Source of the DNA: Paraglaciecola algarum | Lineage (GTDB): Bacteria; Pseudomonadota; Gammaproteobacteria; Enterobacterales; Alteromonadaceae | Assembly: GCF_021532655.1 (NCBI RefSeq) | Contig: NZ_JAKGAS010000005.1 | Location: 186,001-250,000, forward strand | Direction: 5' to 3' | Length of the DNA: 64,000 nt | Shown here: positions 54,200-63,604 of the stretch, piece by piece | Numbering within the stretch: position 1 is the first letter of the stretch | Layout: every line of letters starts with the position of its first letter | Position numbers and translations under genes: made by a program | The notes under the pieces: model-generated | What the model saw: only the letters and a program-made list of their open reading frames with translations | Told to the model about the DNA's origin: nothing | Database searches by the model: none

Positions 54200-57100
54200 T
54201 TAAAGCTTCTGAGTGACAATTTTAATTGCTAGCGAATAATCTAACTCTGCCACTGCTTTAGTTAATGCGTCTAATTCATGTTGTGAAAGGTATATTGCTA
54301 AACTTTCCATATAGGGTGATAAATCATCCAAGGACATAAATTTTCTCGACTTCAGTTTTTCAATTAAATCACTTTTTTTCAATTGCATAACGATAGAAGA
54401 AGTATTATTAACAGAGTTTACCTTAGGTAATTCTTTAGTCGGCAACACCTTTTTAATTCGTCTAAGATCTGCTTGCAACAAGTCGGCTAATTCTTCAACT
54501 TTGACTGAGTAGTCATTTTGAGTAAGCTGTTTTTCAACCTTCTCTGCCAAGCTAAACAATTGTATTGCTCCTACTGCACGAGATAAGCCTTTTAAACTAT
54601 GAACCACGCGCTGCAAAGTCACTTTGTCATTTGATTCTGATAAACTTTTCAGCTTTTCAGGAAAAAATTCAAACTCACAATAAAAACTTACCAGTACCTT
54701 TTGATAAAGATTAGGATCATTATCTAGTCTTTGTAATGCATTCTTGATTTCGAAACTTTCAGGACAGATAATGTCCGCTGGGATAGTTTTTACTTTAGAC
54801 AGAGAGTCCTTGTCAGGCTTAGTTTCACCTAACCAAACACTTAAGGTTTTGCCTAATTTTTCAATATCTATTGGTTTAGCGATATGCCCGTTCATACCTG
54901 AATTTTTTACTTTTTCTATATCTGATTTCATTACGGCTGCAGACATAGCCACAATAGGAATAGTCGCTCCTTTATTTAACCCTCGAATAACTTTAGTCGT
55001 AGAATAACCATCCATAATTGGCATTTGCAAATCCATTAAAATGAGATCAAAACTCTCCTTTTCGACTAATTCAATGGCTTGTTTTCCATTATTTGCGACT
55101 TCTATGTCAATGCAAAATTTCTTTAAAAACTCAGTCGCTACCAATTGGTTAGTCGCATTATCTTCAACAAGCAGTATCCGTTTACCAGTAAAATTAGGTA
55201 TATCTAATTTAGGTTTTTGCGCCTGAATATTAATATTAGGAAGCTGTTCATTTTGTAAATGAGCAATTAAACGCCTTAATTTAGAATTTAAAATGGGTTT
55301 ATCAATAAAAGCATCTATGTGCTGGTCAGAAATAAACCTTTGCAAGTATTCATGCTCCTCCCCATTTTTCATCAATACCACTTTAGCCTCAGAGCCTTGT
55401 TTAAGTTCAGCTTGTTTTTGGATAATTCGAATAAATTCTAACCCATCTAACTGAGGCATTTTCCAATCCACTATCACTAACTCATAAGGCATAGAAAGTT
55501 GAATACTTTGATTCATCAACTGCACACCGTTACTACCACTTGTGCAAGTATCTACGGCAAATCCCCAACTTTTCACTAAGTGGCTTAATGCGGCACAACT
55601 TAGCTGGTTATCATCAACAATTAAGGTGCGCATAGGCTGCAGAGTCGTGGAATCAACCATTTGAAGTTTTTTAGCTGGCTGTATGGGCACACTCAAAGAG
55701 AAAGTACTGCCCTCACCTAACTGGCTCGTTATGCTGATATTCCCATTCATTAGCTCAGCCAAGCTTTTACAAATAGACAAGCCTAAACCGCTGCCACCGT
55801 ACCTGCGTAAAATAGACGAATCAGCTTGGGTAAATGATTCAAACAATTTTTTACACTGTTCTTCAGACATACCAATTCCAGAATCAGCAACAGCAAACAC
55901 CAAACCTTTGTTATGCGCACTAGTGTTAACTGATAATTTAATATGCCCTGTTTCGGTAAATTTAAGGGCATTGCCAATTAGATTATTTAATACTTGGCTT
56001 AATCTGAGTTGATCACCTACGTACATTTTCTTAATATCTGGCTGCAGTTCTATTACCAATTCTATAGACTTTTCTTCTGCTAACAGTACAAATAAACCCA
56101 CTGAATTTTCAATTAGTTGTTCTATATCAAAAGGCTCATTTTCAATTGAAAGCTTTCCAGCCTCCATTTTTGAATAATCTAAAATATCATTTAATACATT
56201 TAACAAAGATTTCGACGAATCCTCAACTTTACTCAAATATTCATACTGCTTGTCACCTAACTCCATATCTAACACTAAATGGGTTAAGCCTAAAATAGCA
56301 TTCATTGGAGTACGTATTTCGTGACTCATGTTGGCTAAAAACTCGCTTTTAGCCTGGCTCGCCTGCTCTGCAGTATTTTTTAACTCTTCTAAATTGAGCT
56401 GCATGTGTTTTAACTCTGTTATATCTAAAAAGCTGCCCATTACTTTGGTTACTGTGCCGTTGTCGTCACGAGAAAACTGCACATCTTGTGATAAGAACCA
56501 AATCCAATGCCCATCTTTATGTTTAAACCGAAATTCAACTTGAAACACTAACTGAGGGTCAATAGCAGACTCTATTCTTTCAGAGTGCTCTTTGAGGACT
56601 TGATGATCTTGTTCATGCACTAGACTTAAAAAGTCACCGCTCTCACAATACCGATTAATTTCATCTAAAGTGTAACCTGAAATAGCGGTATAACTATGAT
56701 TGACATATTCAATCAACTCAGTTTGTAAGTTGTAGATATACACACCTGTGACCGAAGCGTTAAAAGCAGCGTGAATAAAGTCATCTTTTTCTCTAATCGC
56801 TTGTTGCGCGGCACGACTTTTAGTTACATTTTCAAACAATACAATGGCCGTATTGGGATTACTTTGAAAACAAGTCACTTCAAAAATCCCTGCTACCTTG
56901 CCATCATTATAAGCAATGGACTCATCTTTCCAGTGCCCGCCTTCCCGTGCAATCCTTTTGTAAACCGTTGGTATGTTAGTGCCCACTACATCAGGAAAAC
57001 ATTGTTCTATAGTTTTTCCTTCTAATGCTTGATGCTCAAATCCCAAAATTTTCTCGGCCGCGGGGTTAAACTGAGTCAAATACAGTTCATCATTTTTTAA

Positions 57101-57994
57101 AGTAAAAATATGCAATCCTATAGGCAGGGATTCTAAAATACTTCGGGTCATATTTTCGCTGGATAGAAAGGCTTGCTGTGCCAAGATACGTTCTGAAATG
57201 TCTTGAAAAGAAGCAAACACTAGGGGCTTTCCCGCATGGTCACGACGATTAAGCCTGACCTCTATAGGAATAATACGACCAGATTTCGTTACCCCAGTGA
57301 CGGTTCTATCAGACGCCATCAACATTTCTGATTGCTTGGTGTTAAAAAAGCTCTTAACCAAATTGTGATGGGAGTTTCTTTGTTTTGTAGGGACTAAAAC
57401 ATCTATGTTATTGCCTTCCAGCTCTTCCTTTGTATATTCAAAAATATTAACTGCCGCATCATTGGCGACTTGAATTTTACCTTCTTTATCAACCACTAAA
57501 ATTCCCACATGAGAACTTTCGGTCGACTCCCTTAACATCGCCTCTTGTTGCCTTTGGCTCTCTATCCTAACTCTTTCTAGTTTTTCCTGATGTGCCACTT
57601 CATATGCCACTTTAAGATCTTGCTCAGAGGGTAATTTTAAGGCCATTGGCATAGACTGGTAGACCTTATACGCAGTTATACAAGACACGATTGCGGTCAA
57701 AAGCTTAGATAGGCCATGAATTCCGTAAGTACCGTGCCAAATAACAAAAATACTGACTAAGTGAGTTATGCCACAACATAATATAAATAGAGAAAATAAA
57801 ATAAATATACCTTTAAACTCAAGGTCATTGCGCTTTTTTACAAAATAGTAAATCGCCACTGGAATAGAAAAGTATGCGAAAGCTATAAGTACATCAGAAA
57901 CAACATTTAGCCATAAGATTTCAGGCTTCCACATATAACAATGGCCATGTGGCATATAGTCGGAACGGAACAGTGAATCAAAAATATCCTTCAT
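54200..57994 (-). CDS. Hybrid histidine kinase with ethylene-receptor-like membrane domain
   Basis: 1264 residues from ATG 57994 (AGAGG 5 nt upstream). Order: three-helix membrane domain (about 15-120), PAS (150-270), PAS (280-395), PAS (405-530), HisKA with His558 in FLANMSHEIRTPMNAILG, HATPase (NLIGNALKF, DSGIGM, GGSGLGLS), receiver 1 (Asp843 in VIVDWKMPQLDG), receiver 2 (Asp988 in ILMDLQMPIMDG) and a C-terminal HPt with His1132 in VHSLKGLSRAVGA. The membrane domain has the ethylene-receptor pattern SDVLIAFAYFSIP ... FILCCGITHL. The five residues known from ETR1 to be needed for Cu(I)/ethylene binding have counterparts at the same spacing: Asp34, Tyr41, Ile71, Cys74, His78. A full phosphorelay is present; the target is unknown. 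The flanking genes encode receiver proteins. Confidence 0.92.
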   Translation of the reverse strand: MKDIFDSLFRSDYMPHGHCYMWKPEILWLNVVSDVLIAFAYFSIPVAIYYFVKKRNDLEFKGIFILFSLFILCCGITHLVSIFVIWHGTYGIHGLSKLLTAIVSCITAYKVYQSMPMALKLPSEQDLKVAYEVAHQEKLERVRIESQRQQEAMLRESTESSHVGILVVDKEGKIQVANDAAVNIFEYTKEELEGNNIDVLVPTKQRNSHHNLVKSFFNTKQSEMLMASDRTVTGVTKSGRIIPIEVRLNRRDHAGKPLVFASFQDISERILAQQAFLSSENMTRSILESLPIGLHIFTLKNDELYLTQFNPAAEKILGFEHQALEGKTIEQCFPDVVGTNIPTVYKRIAREGGHWKDESIAYNDGKVAGIFEVTCFQSNPNTAIVLFENVTKSRAAQQAIREKDDFIHAAFNASVTGVYIYNLQTELIEYVNHSYTAISGYTLDEINRYCESGDFLSLVHEQDHQVLKEHSERIESAIDPQLVFQVEFRFKHKDGHWIWFLSQDVQFSRDDNGTVTKVMGSFLDITELKHMQLNLEELKNTAEQASQAKSEFLANMSHEIRTPMNAILGLTHLVLDMELGDKQYEYLSKVEDSSKSLLNVLNDILDYSKMEAGKLSIENEPFDIEQLIENSVGLFVLLAEEKSIELVIELQPDIKKMYVGDQLRLSQVLNNLIGNALKFTETGHIKLSVNTSAHNKGLVFAVADSGIGMSEEQCKKLFESFTQADSSILRRYGGSGLGLSICKSLAELMNGNISITSQLGEGSTFSLSVPIQPAKKLQMVDSTTLQPMRTLIVDDNQLSCAALSHLVKSWGFAVDTCTSGSNGVQLMNQSIQLSMPYELVIVDWKMPQLDGLEFIRIIQKQAELKQGSEAKVVLMKNGEEHEYLQRFISDQHIDAFIDKPILNSKLRRLIAHLQNEQLPNINIQAQKPKLDIPNFTGKRILLVEDNATNQLVATEFLKKFCIDIEVANNGKQAIELVEKESFDLILMDLQMPIMDGYSTTKVIRGLNKGATIPIVAMSAAVMKSDIEKVKNSGMNGHIAKPIDIEKLGKTLSVWLGETKPDKDSLSKVKTIPADIICPESFEIKNALQRLDNDPNLYQKVLVSFYCEFEFFPEKLKSLSESNDKVTLQRVVHSLKGLSRAVGAIQLFSLAEKVEKQLTQNDYSVKVEELADLLQADLRRIKKVLPTKELPKVNSVNNTSSIVMQLKKSDLIEKLKSRKFMSLDDLSPYMESLAIYLSQHELDALTKAVAELDYSLAIKIVTQKL

Positions 57995-58090
57995 AACCAC
58001 CTCTGTGCATTTTTATTTGCAGAATAATTATTTTTAATATAAATACATACCTGTAGTATGGCTATTAATTATTAAGGATGAGTAATATTA

Positions 58091-58990
58091 ATGACTAAAT
58101 TTTCAGTATTAGTGATTGACGACAACATCACCACAGTCAAATTAATTGCAGATGCGTTAAGTCCAGAATTTGATGTATCCTTTGCCACTTCAGCAGAGCA
58201 GGGATTGAAACTAGCCATTGAAAATCCCACAGTAGATGTGATTATTTTAGATATTATGCTACCCGACATGGATGGGTATCAAGTATGCAAAAAGTTAAAA
58301 AGTAATTCCATCACCCAAAAAATTCCAGTTTTATTTGCTACCGCTTTAGACCAGACTGCGGATCAACAAAAAGGCTTTGAACTAGGTGCAGTCGATTACA
58401 TCACTAAACCCATCGAGATCCCCATTTTACGAGCTAGAGCAACCACCCATGCTCGTTTACACCGGCATATTCAAAATCTTGAACATTTAGCCGCTACGGA
58501 TCCACTTACCTCCTGCGCTAATAGACGTACTTTTAATGATGTATTCTCGTTAGAATGGAAACGTTCGATACGCACAAAAGAGTCATTATCTATGTTAATG
58601 ATTGATGTAGATGATTTTAAGCAATTCAATGACAATTATGGTCATGGCAAAGGTGATGAATGTTTAGTGACAGTTAGCCGTATAATAGCGAACGCTGCCA
58701 CTCGACCTGGTGACTTAGTGTCTCGTTACGGAGGTGAAGAATTTGCTGTGGTGATGCCAGACACAGATATTGCTGGCGCTGAAAAAATAGCTCAGGAAAT
58801 TATCAACAATATAATCAAAGCGAAAATTCCCCATCTTTATTCGAGTATCGAAAAATATGTAACTGTTAGTATAGGTGTGAGTTGCATTAGCCCTATTGCA
58901 AGTATCAATAAAGAGTTACTTATAGAACAGGCAGATAAAGCTATGTACCAAGCCAAAGCTGACGGCAAAAATAAATTCTTCTCTGTGTAA
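58091..58990 (+). CDS. Receiver-GGDEF diguanylate cyclase
   Basis: A 299-residue response regulator: receiver at 1-120 (VLVIDDNITTVKLI, phosphoacceptor Asp54 in IILDIMLPDMDG, ITKPIE) and GGDEF at about 130-299. The active loop is GGEEF at 214-218, and the inhibitory I-site RPGD (205-208) lies five residues before it, so it should make c-di-GMP with product feedback. DVDDFKQFNDNYGHGKGD is intact. It is divergent from the ethylene-receptor-like kinase (96 nt apart), which suggests a cognate pair with shared promoter region. Confidence 0.94.
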   Translation: MTKFSVLVIDDNITTVKLIADALSPEFDVSFATSAEQGLKLAIENPTVDVIILDIMLPDMDGYQVCKKLKSNSITQKIPVLFATALDQTADQQKGFELGAVDYITKPIEIPILRARATTHARLHRHIQNLEHLAATDPLTSCANRRTFNDVFSLEWKRSIRTKESLSMLMIDVDDFKQFNDNYGHGKGDECLVTVSRIIANAATRPGDLVSRYGGEEFAVVMPDTDIAGAEKIAQEIINNIIKAKIPHLYSSIEKYVTVSIGVSCISPIASINKELLIEQADKAMYQAKADGKNKFFSV

Positions 58991-59056
58991 TAAGAGATTT
59001 ATGACCATTAATAAGTACTTCCTAAGTTAGCAATAAATTCTCTTACTTGGATTAGA

Positions 59057-60382
59057 TTACTTTGGTTGTTCAAGTTTTTCATTAAATGCTTCTAAGGTAT
59101 TGACTAAACCTCGTAATGCCAAATCAACATCTTCAACATAAACTAATTCATCTGGGTGATGGCTAACACCACCTTTACAACGCACAAAATACATACCTAC
59201 ATCTGTAATCTCTGCAATGGCCATAGCGTCATGTCCCGCCCCACTCATTAGCTTCACTGGCGGTAAGTCCATTTTTTCTAAGACATCAACTTGCAACTCT
59301 TGTATCCAAGGGGCACATTTCACGGCCGAAGCATTATGCACTTCATTCCAATGACTGGTTAAGTTGCGTGCGGTGCAAATAGCCTGAACTTTTCCTTGAA
59401 TTTCTTTCACAGCCATATCGCGCATATCATCATAATCAGAGCGTATATCCATTGTAAATATCACTTTACCTGGGATCACGTTCACCGCACCAGGTTTACA
59501 TTCAATGCGCCCAACTGTCGCCACCACAGAATAGTCTTTGGCGACTTGCTCTATAGTTAATATGGCATTGGCTGCGCCTACCAAGGCGTCTTGACGCATA
59601 TCCATTGGCACAGTACCAGAATGTCCCGCATAACCCGTTAGCTCTATCTGAAAACGTCTAGCCCCAGCTATTGCTGTAACTATGCCTAACGCTCTGTCAT
59701 GTTGTTCTAATACAGGCCCTTGTTCAATATGCACTTCTAAGTAGCCTAAAAGGTTATCTTCTGCACGACTGGCTAGCTCGACTTTTGCCGGATCAAAACC
59801 TACATCGTGAAATGCTTGATCTAAAGTAATATGCTCTTTATCTTCTAAATGCCACCAATCAGGTTGCCAAGTATTGGCCACGGCTCGGCTGCCTAATAAA
59901 GTACTACCAAAACGTGTGCCTTCTTCGTCGCCAAAGCCAATAATATCGATATGATAATTAAAAACTTTTTGCTCTTGGTGTAAATAATGAATAGCAGCAA
60001 TAGCCAGTAACACCCCTAAAATCCCGTCATATTTTCCCGCATTTGGAATAGAGTCTAGGTGTGATCCTATCAGTAAGGTTTGGATCTCTTCCTCACTTTG
60101 ATATTCATCTATCGGTTTACCAAAATATCGACCACATACATTCCCCGCTTGATCCACCCAAGTTGTCATCCCAGCTATTTGCATCCATGTCTGCACCAGC
60201 TGGTTACATGTCATATGTTCTCTAGTCATATAAAAACGACTAATGCCGTGTTCAGTGGCTGAAATACCAGCTAACTCATCACACCATTCCATGACTTGCT
60301 GAGCAAGTTCAGTAAAGTTACGTGGCGTAATAATTGCGTTAGATGCAATCGGCTCAATCACAGGTGGAAATCTTAGGTTCAT
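59057..60382 (-). CDS. allC: Allantoate amidohydrolase-type Zn hydrolase
   Basis: 441 residues of the M20/carbamoylase family with metal motifs GSHLDSIPNAGKYDGILGV, GDEEGTRFGSTLLGSRA and GHDAMAIAEI, and EVHIEQGPVLE. The family includes allantoate amidohydrolase and N-carbamoyl-amino-acid hydrolases. Neighbouring adenine deaminase and ureidoglycine-type aminotransferase genes favour allantoate, which would be converted to ureidoglycine, ammonia and CO2. It starts 3 nt after the deaminase stop, so it is clearly in the same operon, as its last gene. The specific substrate is inferred from context. Confidence 0.82.
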   Translation of the reverse strand: MNLRFPPVIEPIASNAIITPRNFTELAQQVMEWCDELAGISATEHGISRFYMTREHMTCNQLVQTWMQIAGMTTWVDQAGNVCGRYFGKPIDEYQSEEEIQTLLIGSHLDSIPNAGKYDGILGVLLAIAAIHYLHQEQKVFNYHIDIIGFGDEEGTRFGSTLLGSRAVANTWQPDWWHLEDKEHITLDQAFHDVGFDPAKVELASRAEDNLLGYLEVHIEQGPVLEQHDRALGIVTAIAGARRFQIELTGYAGHSGTVPMDMRQDALVGAANAILTIEQVAKDYSVVATVGRIECKPGAVNVIPGKVIFTMDIRSDYDDMRDMAVKEIQGKVQAICTARNLTSHWNEVHNASAVKCAPWIQELQVDVLEKMDLPPVKLMSGAGHDAMAIAEITDVGMYFVRCKGGVSHHPDELVYVEDVDLALRGLVNTLEAFNEKLEQPK

Positions 60383-60385
60383 ACA

Positions 60386-61465
60386 TTACTTCTCTTTAGC
60401 ATTAAATTGTTCTACATAGCTAATGAGCTTTTGAAGAAAAAATTGTTTTTGTTGGTCACTAATAAAACTAGCGGTAAAACTGTTGTGGGCTAGCTGAATA
60501 GCCTGCAACTGGGTCATAGGGAAGGCGTCAGCTAAAGCAAAAAAGTTGTCATTTAAATAACCACCAAAATAAGTGGGATCGTCAGAGTTGACTGTCACTC
60601 GAATATTTTGCCCTAACATTTTGAAAATATTATGTTGTTGTAGATTTTCATACACGCATAAACGCACATTAGACAAGGGACACACAGTTAAAGGGATTTG
60701 ATGTTGAATTAAATATTCTACTAATGCAGGGTCCTCATCTGCGCGTACACCATGATCAATTCTATCTACTTTAAGTAATTGAATAGCTTGCCAAATATAA
60801 TCGGGCGGTCCTTCTTCTCCGGCATGAGCCACTATTTTAAAGCCTTCAGCTCTAGCTTTAGCAAATACCCTTTCAAATTTTCTGGGCGGGTGATCTAATT
60901 CTGAACTATCTAACCCTATGCTGGTAATTTGCTCTGCCCAAGGCAAGGCACTTTGCAAGGTTTGTTGGGCACTTTCTTCACTTAAATGGCGTAAAAAGTT
61001 AAGCATTAATTTATAACTTAAACCAAACTTTTGCTCGGCATCTTTTAATGCTCGCAAAGTTCCGCTGATCACAGTATCAAAGGCAATACCACGCTCAGTG
61101 TGAGTTTGCGGATCAAAAGAAATTTCAGTATGTAGAATATTATCAGCTTGGCAATGCAAGCAATAATCCCAAGTCAGATCGTAAAAATCTTGCTCGGTTT
61201 GCAACACACTGGCACCTTGATAATACAAATCAAGAAAACTTTGTAGATCAGAAAATTCATAGGCAGCTTCCACTTCTTCAACGGTTTTGTAGGGCAAAAT
61301 GACCGAATTTTTCTCAGCAAGGTCAAACATCATCTGCGGAGAAATCGCCCCGTCAATATGCAGATGTAATTCGGCCTTTGGCATGCCAGCTAAAAACGCT
61401 CGGCTGGCAAGAGTTTCCGCGCCTTGTAATTTAGCTAATTGATTAAATTCAGTCACTATTTGCAT
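60386..61465 (-). CDS. Adenine deaminase of the adenosine-deaminase family
   Basis: A 359-residue TIM-barrel zinc deaminase. Metal and catalytic motifs: AELHLHIDG, the histidine and glutamate of [26 protein letters not shown], and [43 protein letters not shown] and the [12 protein letters not shown] end correspond to the bacterial adenine deaminase subgroup rather than to adenosine deaminase, so adenine to hypoxanthine is the likely reaction. It lies between the aminotransferase and allantoate hydrolase genes with gaps of 18 and 3 nt. Confidence in the substrate is moderate. Confidence 0.85.
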   Translation of the reverse strand: MQIVTEFNQLAKLQGAETLASRAFLAGMPKAELHLHIDGAISPQMMFDLAEKNSVILPYKTVEEVEAAYEFSDLQSFLDLYYQGASVLQTEQDFYDLTWDYCLHCQADNILHTEISFDPQTHTERGIAFDTVISGTLRALKDAEQKFGLSYKLMLNFLRHLSEESAQQTLQSALPWAEQITSIGLDSSELDHPPRKFERVFAKARAEGFKIVAHAGEEGPPDYIWQAIQLLKVDRIDHGVRADEDPALVEYLIQHQIPLTVCPLSNVRLCVYENLQQHNIFKMLGQNIRVTVNSDDPTYFGGYLNDNFFALADAFPMTQLQAIQLAHNSFTASFISDQQKQFFLQKLISYVEQFNAKEK

Positions 61466-61483
61466 CGTTCTTTTCCATAAAAT

Positions 61484-62734
61484 TTAAAGTTGCCCGTAAA
61501 AATTCAAAGCCGTATCGGCACCTGCATTGGCTTGTAACTTATGACCTGCACGGGTTAATACTGACTCTAAGGCCACTAAAGTTTGTAAAACTGCATCTTT
61601 TCTAGCGTTGTAGCCCATAGTACCAATTCGCCAAATTTTACCGTGCAGTGGGCCAAAGGATGTACCTATCTCAATGCCGAAATCCAGCAACATACTTTGA
61701 CGAATAGCTTCTCCGTCAACCCCTTGTGGTATGTAAACCCCCACCACATTGGTCATCTTATGGGCTTGATCACCAAAAAGCGTTAAGTCCATAGCACTTA
61801 AGCCTTTAGCCATAGCATCACCGTGTTGTTGATGGCGAGTAATGACCTGCTCTTTGCCTTCTTCTAATAAGATCCGCGCGCATTCACGGGCGCCGTACAA
61901 CATAGTGGTAGCTTCCGTGTGATGATTGAGACGCTCTTCTCCCCAATAATCCATGATCATGCCAAGATCAAAATAATTAGATCGGATAATTTGGCCTTGA
62001 CCCGCTTGATGTTGGTCTGTGCGAATACCGGCTTCAATATGTTTTCGTTTTTTAATAGTGGCGACAGCTTTATCGCTCAAGGTCACAGGCGCGCTGCCCG
62101 ATGGGCCACATAAACATTTTTGCAAACCCACAGACACAGCATCAAGTTGCCATTTATCTGTTAAAAACTCATTACCACCAATTGAGGCTGTAGCATCAGA
62201 ATAAAACAATACATCATGACGTTGGCAAATCTCACCCAATGATTCTAGAGGTTGCAACATAGTGGTGGAGGTGTCTCCTTGCACTACCGCCAAGACTTTT
62301 GGTTTAAACTTTTTAATAGCATCTTCGATTTCATCAGGCGTGAATACTTCGCCCCACTCCTTTTCAATCGTATGTACCTGAGCACCACAGCGCTGGGCGA
62401 TTTCAGTTAACAAATGGCCAAAACGACCAAACACAGGTACTAAGACTTTATCCCCAGGCTCAAGCATAGACACCAATACAGCTTCGATACCGGCTCTAGA
62501 AGTACCATCAACTAAAAATGTCCACTGATTGGCTGTGCTAAATACGCCTCGATAAAGCGCCATAGTTTCATTCATACATGCAGTCATGGCCGGATCATAT
62601 TGTCCAACTAACTGCACAGACATTGCTCTCAAAACTCGTGGGTCAACTGTGATTGGCCCAGGCCCCATTAACAACCTAGGTGGCGGTGAAAATGGACGTA
62701 ATAACGGAGAGGCTGGTGTAAAAGATTCTGACAT
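61484..62734 (-). CDS. Ureidoglycine-glyoxylate-type aminotransferase (PucG-like)
   Basis: A 416-residue class V PLP aminotransferase. The PLP lysine is in VGLQKCLCGPSGSAP; LLMGPGPITVDPRVLRAM, DGTSRAGIEAVLVSM and SDATASIGGNEF are the usual motifs of alanine/serine-glyoxylate enzymes. The purine-breakdown setting and the next gene, allantoate amidohydrolase (whose product is ureidoglycine), point to the PucG type, which moves the amino group of ureidoglycine to glyoxylate. The gene is 1 nt from the permease upstream and 18 nt from the deaminase downstream. Confidence 0.85.
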   Translation of the reverse strand: MSESFTPASPLLRPFSPPPRLLMGPGPITVDPRVLRAMSVQLVGQYDPAMTACMNETMALYRGVFSTANQWTFLVDGTSRAGIEAVLVSMLEPGDKVLVPVFGRFGHLLTEIAQRCGAQVHTIEKEWGEVFTPDEIEDAIKKFKPKVLAVVQGDTSTTMLQPLESLGEICQRHDVLFYSDATASIGGNEFLTDKWQLDAVSVGLQKCLCGPSGSAPVTLSDKAVATIKKRKHIEAGIRTDQHQAGQGQIIRSNYFDLGMIMDYWGEERLNHHTEATTMLYGARECARILLEEGKEQVITRHQQHGDAMAKGLSAMDLTLFGDQAHKMTNVVGVYIPQGVDGEAIRQSMLLDFGIEIGTSFGPLHGKIWRIGTMGYNARKDAVLQTLVALESVLTRAGHKLQANAGADTALNFYGQL

Positions 62735-62735
62735 T

Positions 62736-63569
62736 TTAAGCTCCTAATAATTGATACAGCATACGAGAGCCGCTGATACATAAAAATAATGCGAAGATGC
62801 GCTTTAGCATAGCTGAGTTTAACTTAGCACCCAGTTTGGCACCTACGGGTGCTAATAAAACAGTTAATGGCACAATACAAAGAAAGCCTGCAATATTCAC
62901 TAACCCTATAGTGGCGTCAGGCGCATCGGCAGGTGTAGCAGCTAATAACATGGCAATTGCACCAGGCAATGAAATCAATAAACCAAATACCGCCGCTGTG
63001 CCAACCGCTTTATGGGAAGGGTAATTACAGGCGCTCAACATAGGCACACCAATCGTACCTCCACCTATGCCTATCATCACAGAGAAAAAGCCGATACAAG
63101 ATGCCATTATGCCTTGGCCAGCCATATTCGGTAGTTGTTGTGCCAAGGGTTTAGCATTGGCTCGAAACAACATGTTCATAGCCACTAAAATGGCAATCAA
63201 ACCAAACAAACCACTAATTAGCTGACCATCTATTCTGGTGGCCATAGCACTACCAAAAATCACACCAATCACCATAAAAGGCGCCCAACGTTTTATCAAT
63301 GGCCAATCAATATTGCCTCGACCATTATGGGCTTTAATTGACGAAATACTGGTTGGCACTATGACTAATAACGACGTACCAGTTGCCACTAAAATTGCGG
63401 TTGCCGAAGGTACACCCAACATTTCTAATACAAAATAAAACACAGGCACTATGACAATACCGCCGCCCACGCCTAATAAACCGGCTAAAACTCCGGCAAT
63501 ACAACCTGTTGCCATCATAGCCAATATAACGGGTAACCATTGTGAGACTAAATCTGAAAAGTCATTCAT
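62736..63569 (-). CDS. TauE/SafE family membrane permease
   Basis: A 277-residue membrane protein with about eight helices and the TauE/SafE (sulfite exporter, DUF81) repeat motifs GVLAGLLGVGGGIVIVPV and FSVMIGIGGGTIGVPML. Family members export or import organic anions and sulfonates. Its position in a purine-degradation operon (1 nt before the aminotransferase) suggests movement of a pathway substrate or product, but which one cannot be read from sequence. The ATG at 63569 is within 35 nt of the gamma-glutamyltransferase stop. Confidence 0.88.
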   Translation of the reverse strand: MNDFSDLVSQWLPVILAMMATGCIAGVLAGLLGVGGGIVIVPVFYFVLEMLGVPSATAILVATGTSLLVIVPTSISSIKAHNGRGNIDWPLIKRWAPFMVIGVIFGSAMATRIDGQLISGLFGLIAILVAMNMLFRANAKPLAQQLPNMAGQGIMASCIGFFSVMIGIGGGTIGVPMLSACNYPSHKAVGTAAVFGLLISLPGAIAMLLAATPADAPDATIGLVNIAGFLCIVPLTVLLAPVGAKLGAKLNSAMLKRIFALFLCISGSRMLYQLLGA

Positions 63570-63604
63570 AAACTATTTATTGCTCCTACAAGCCAAACTG
63601 TTGA

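Noticed and set aside
53980..54216. 78-codon plus-strand open frame between the receiver-TPR and kinase genes
   Set aside because: It overlaps the ends of both convergent genes and resembles no protein; the 170-nt gap itself shows nothing notable.
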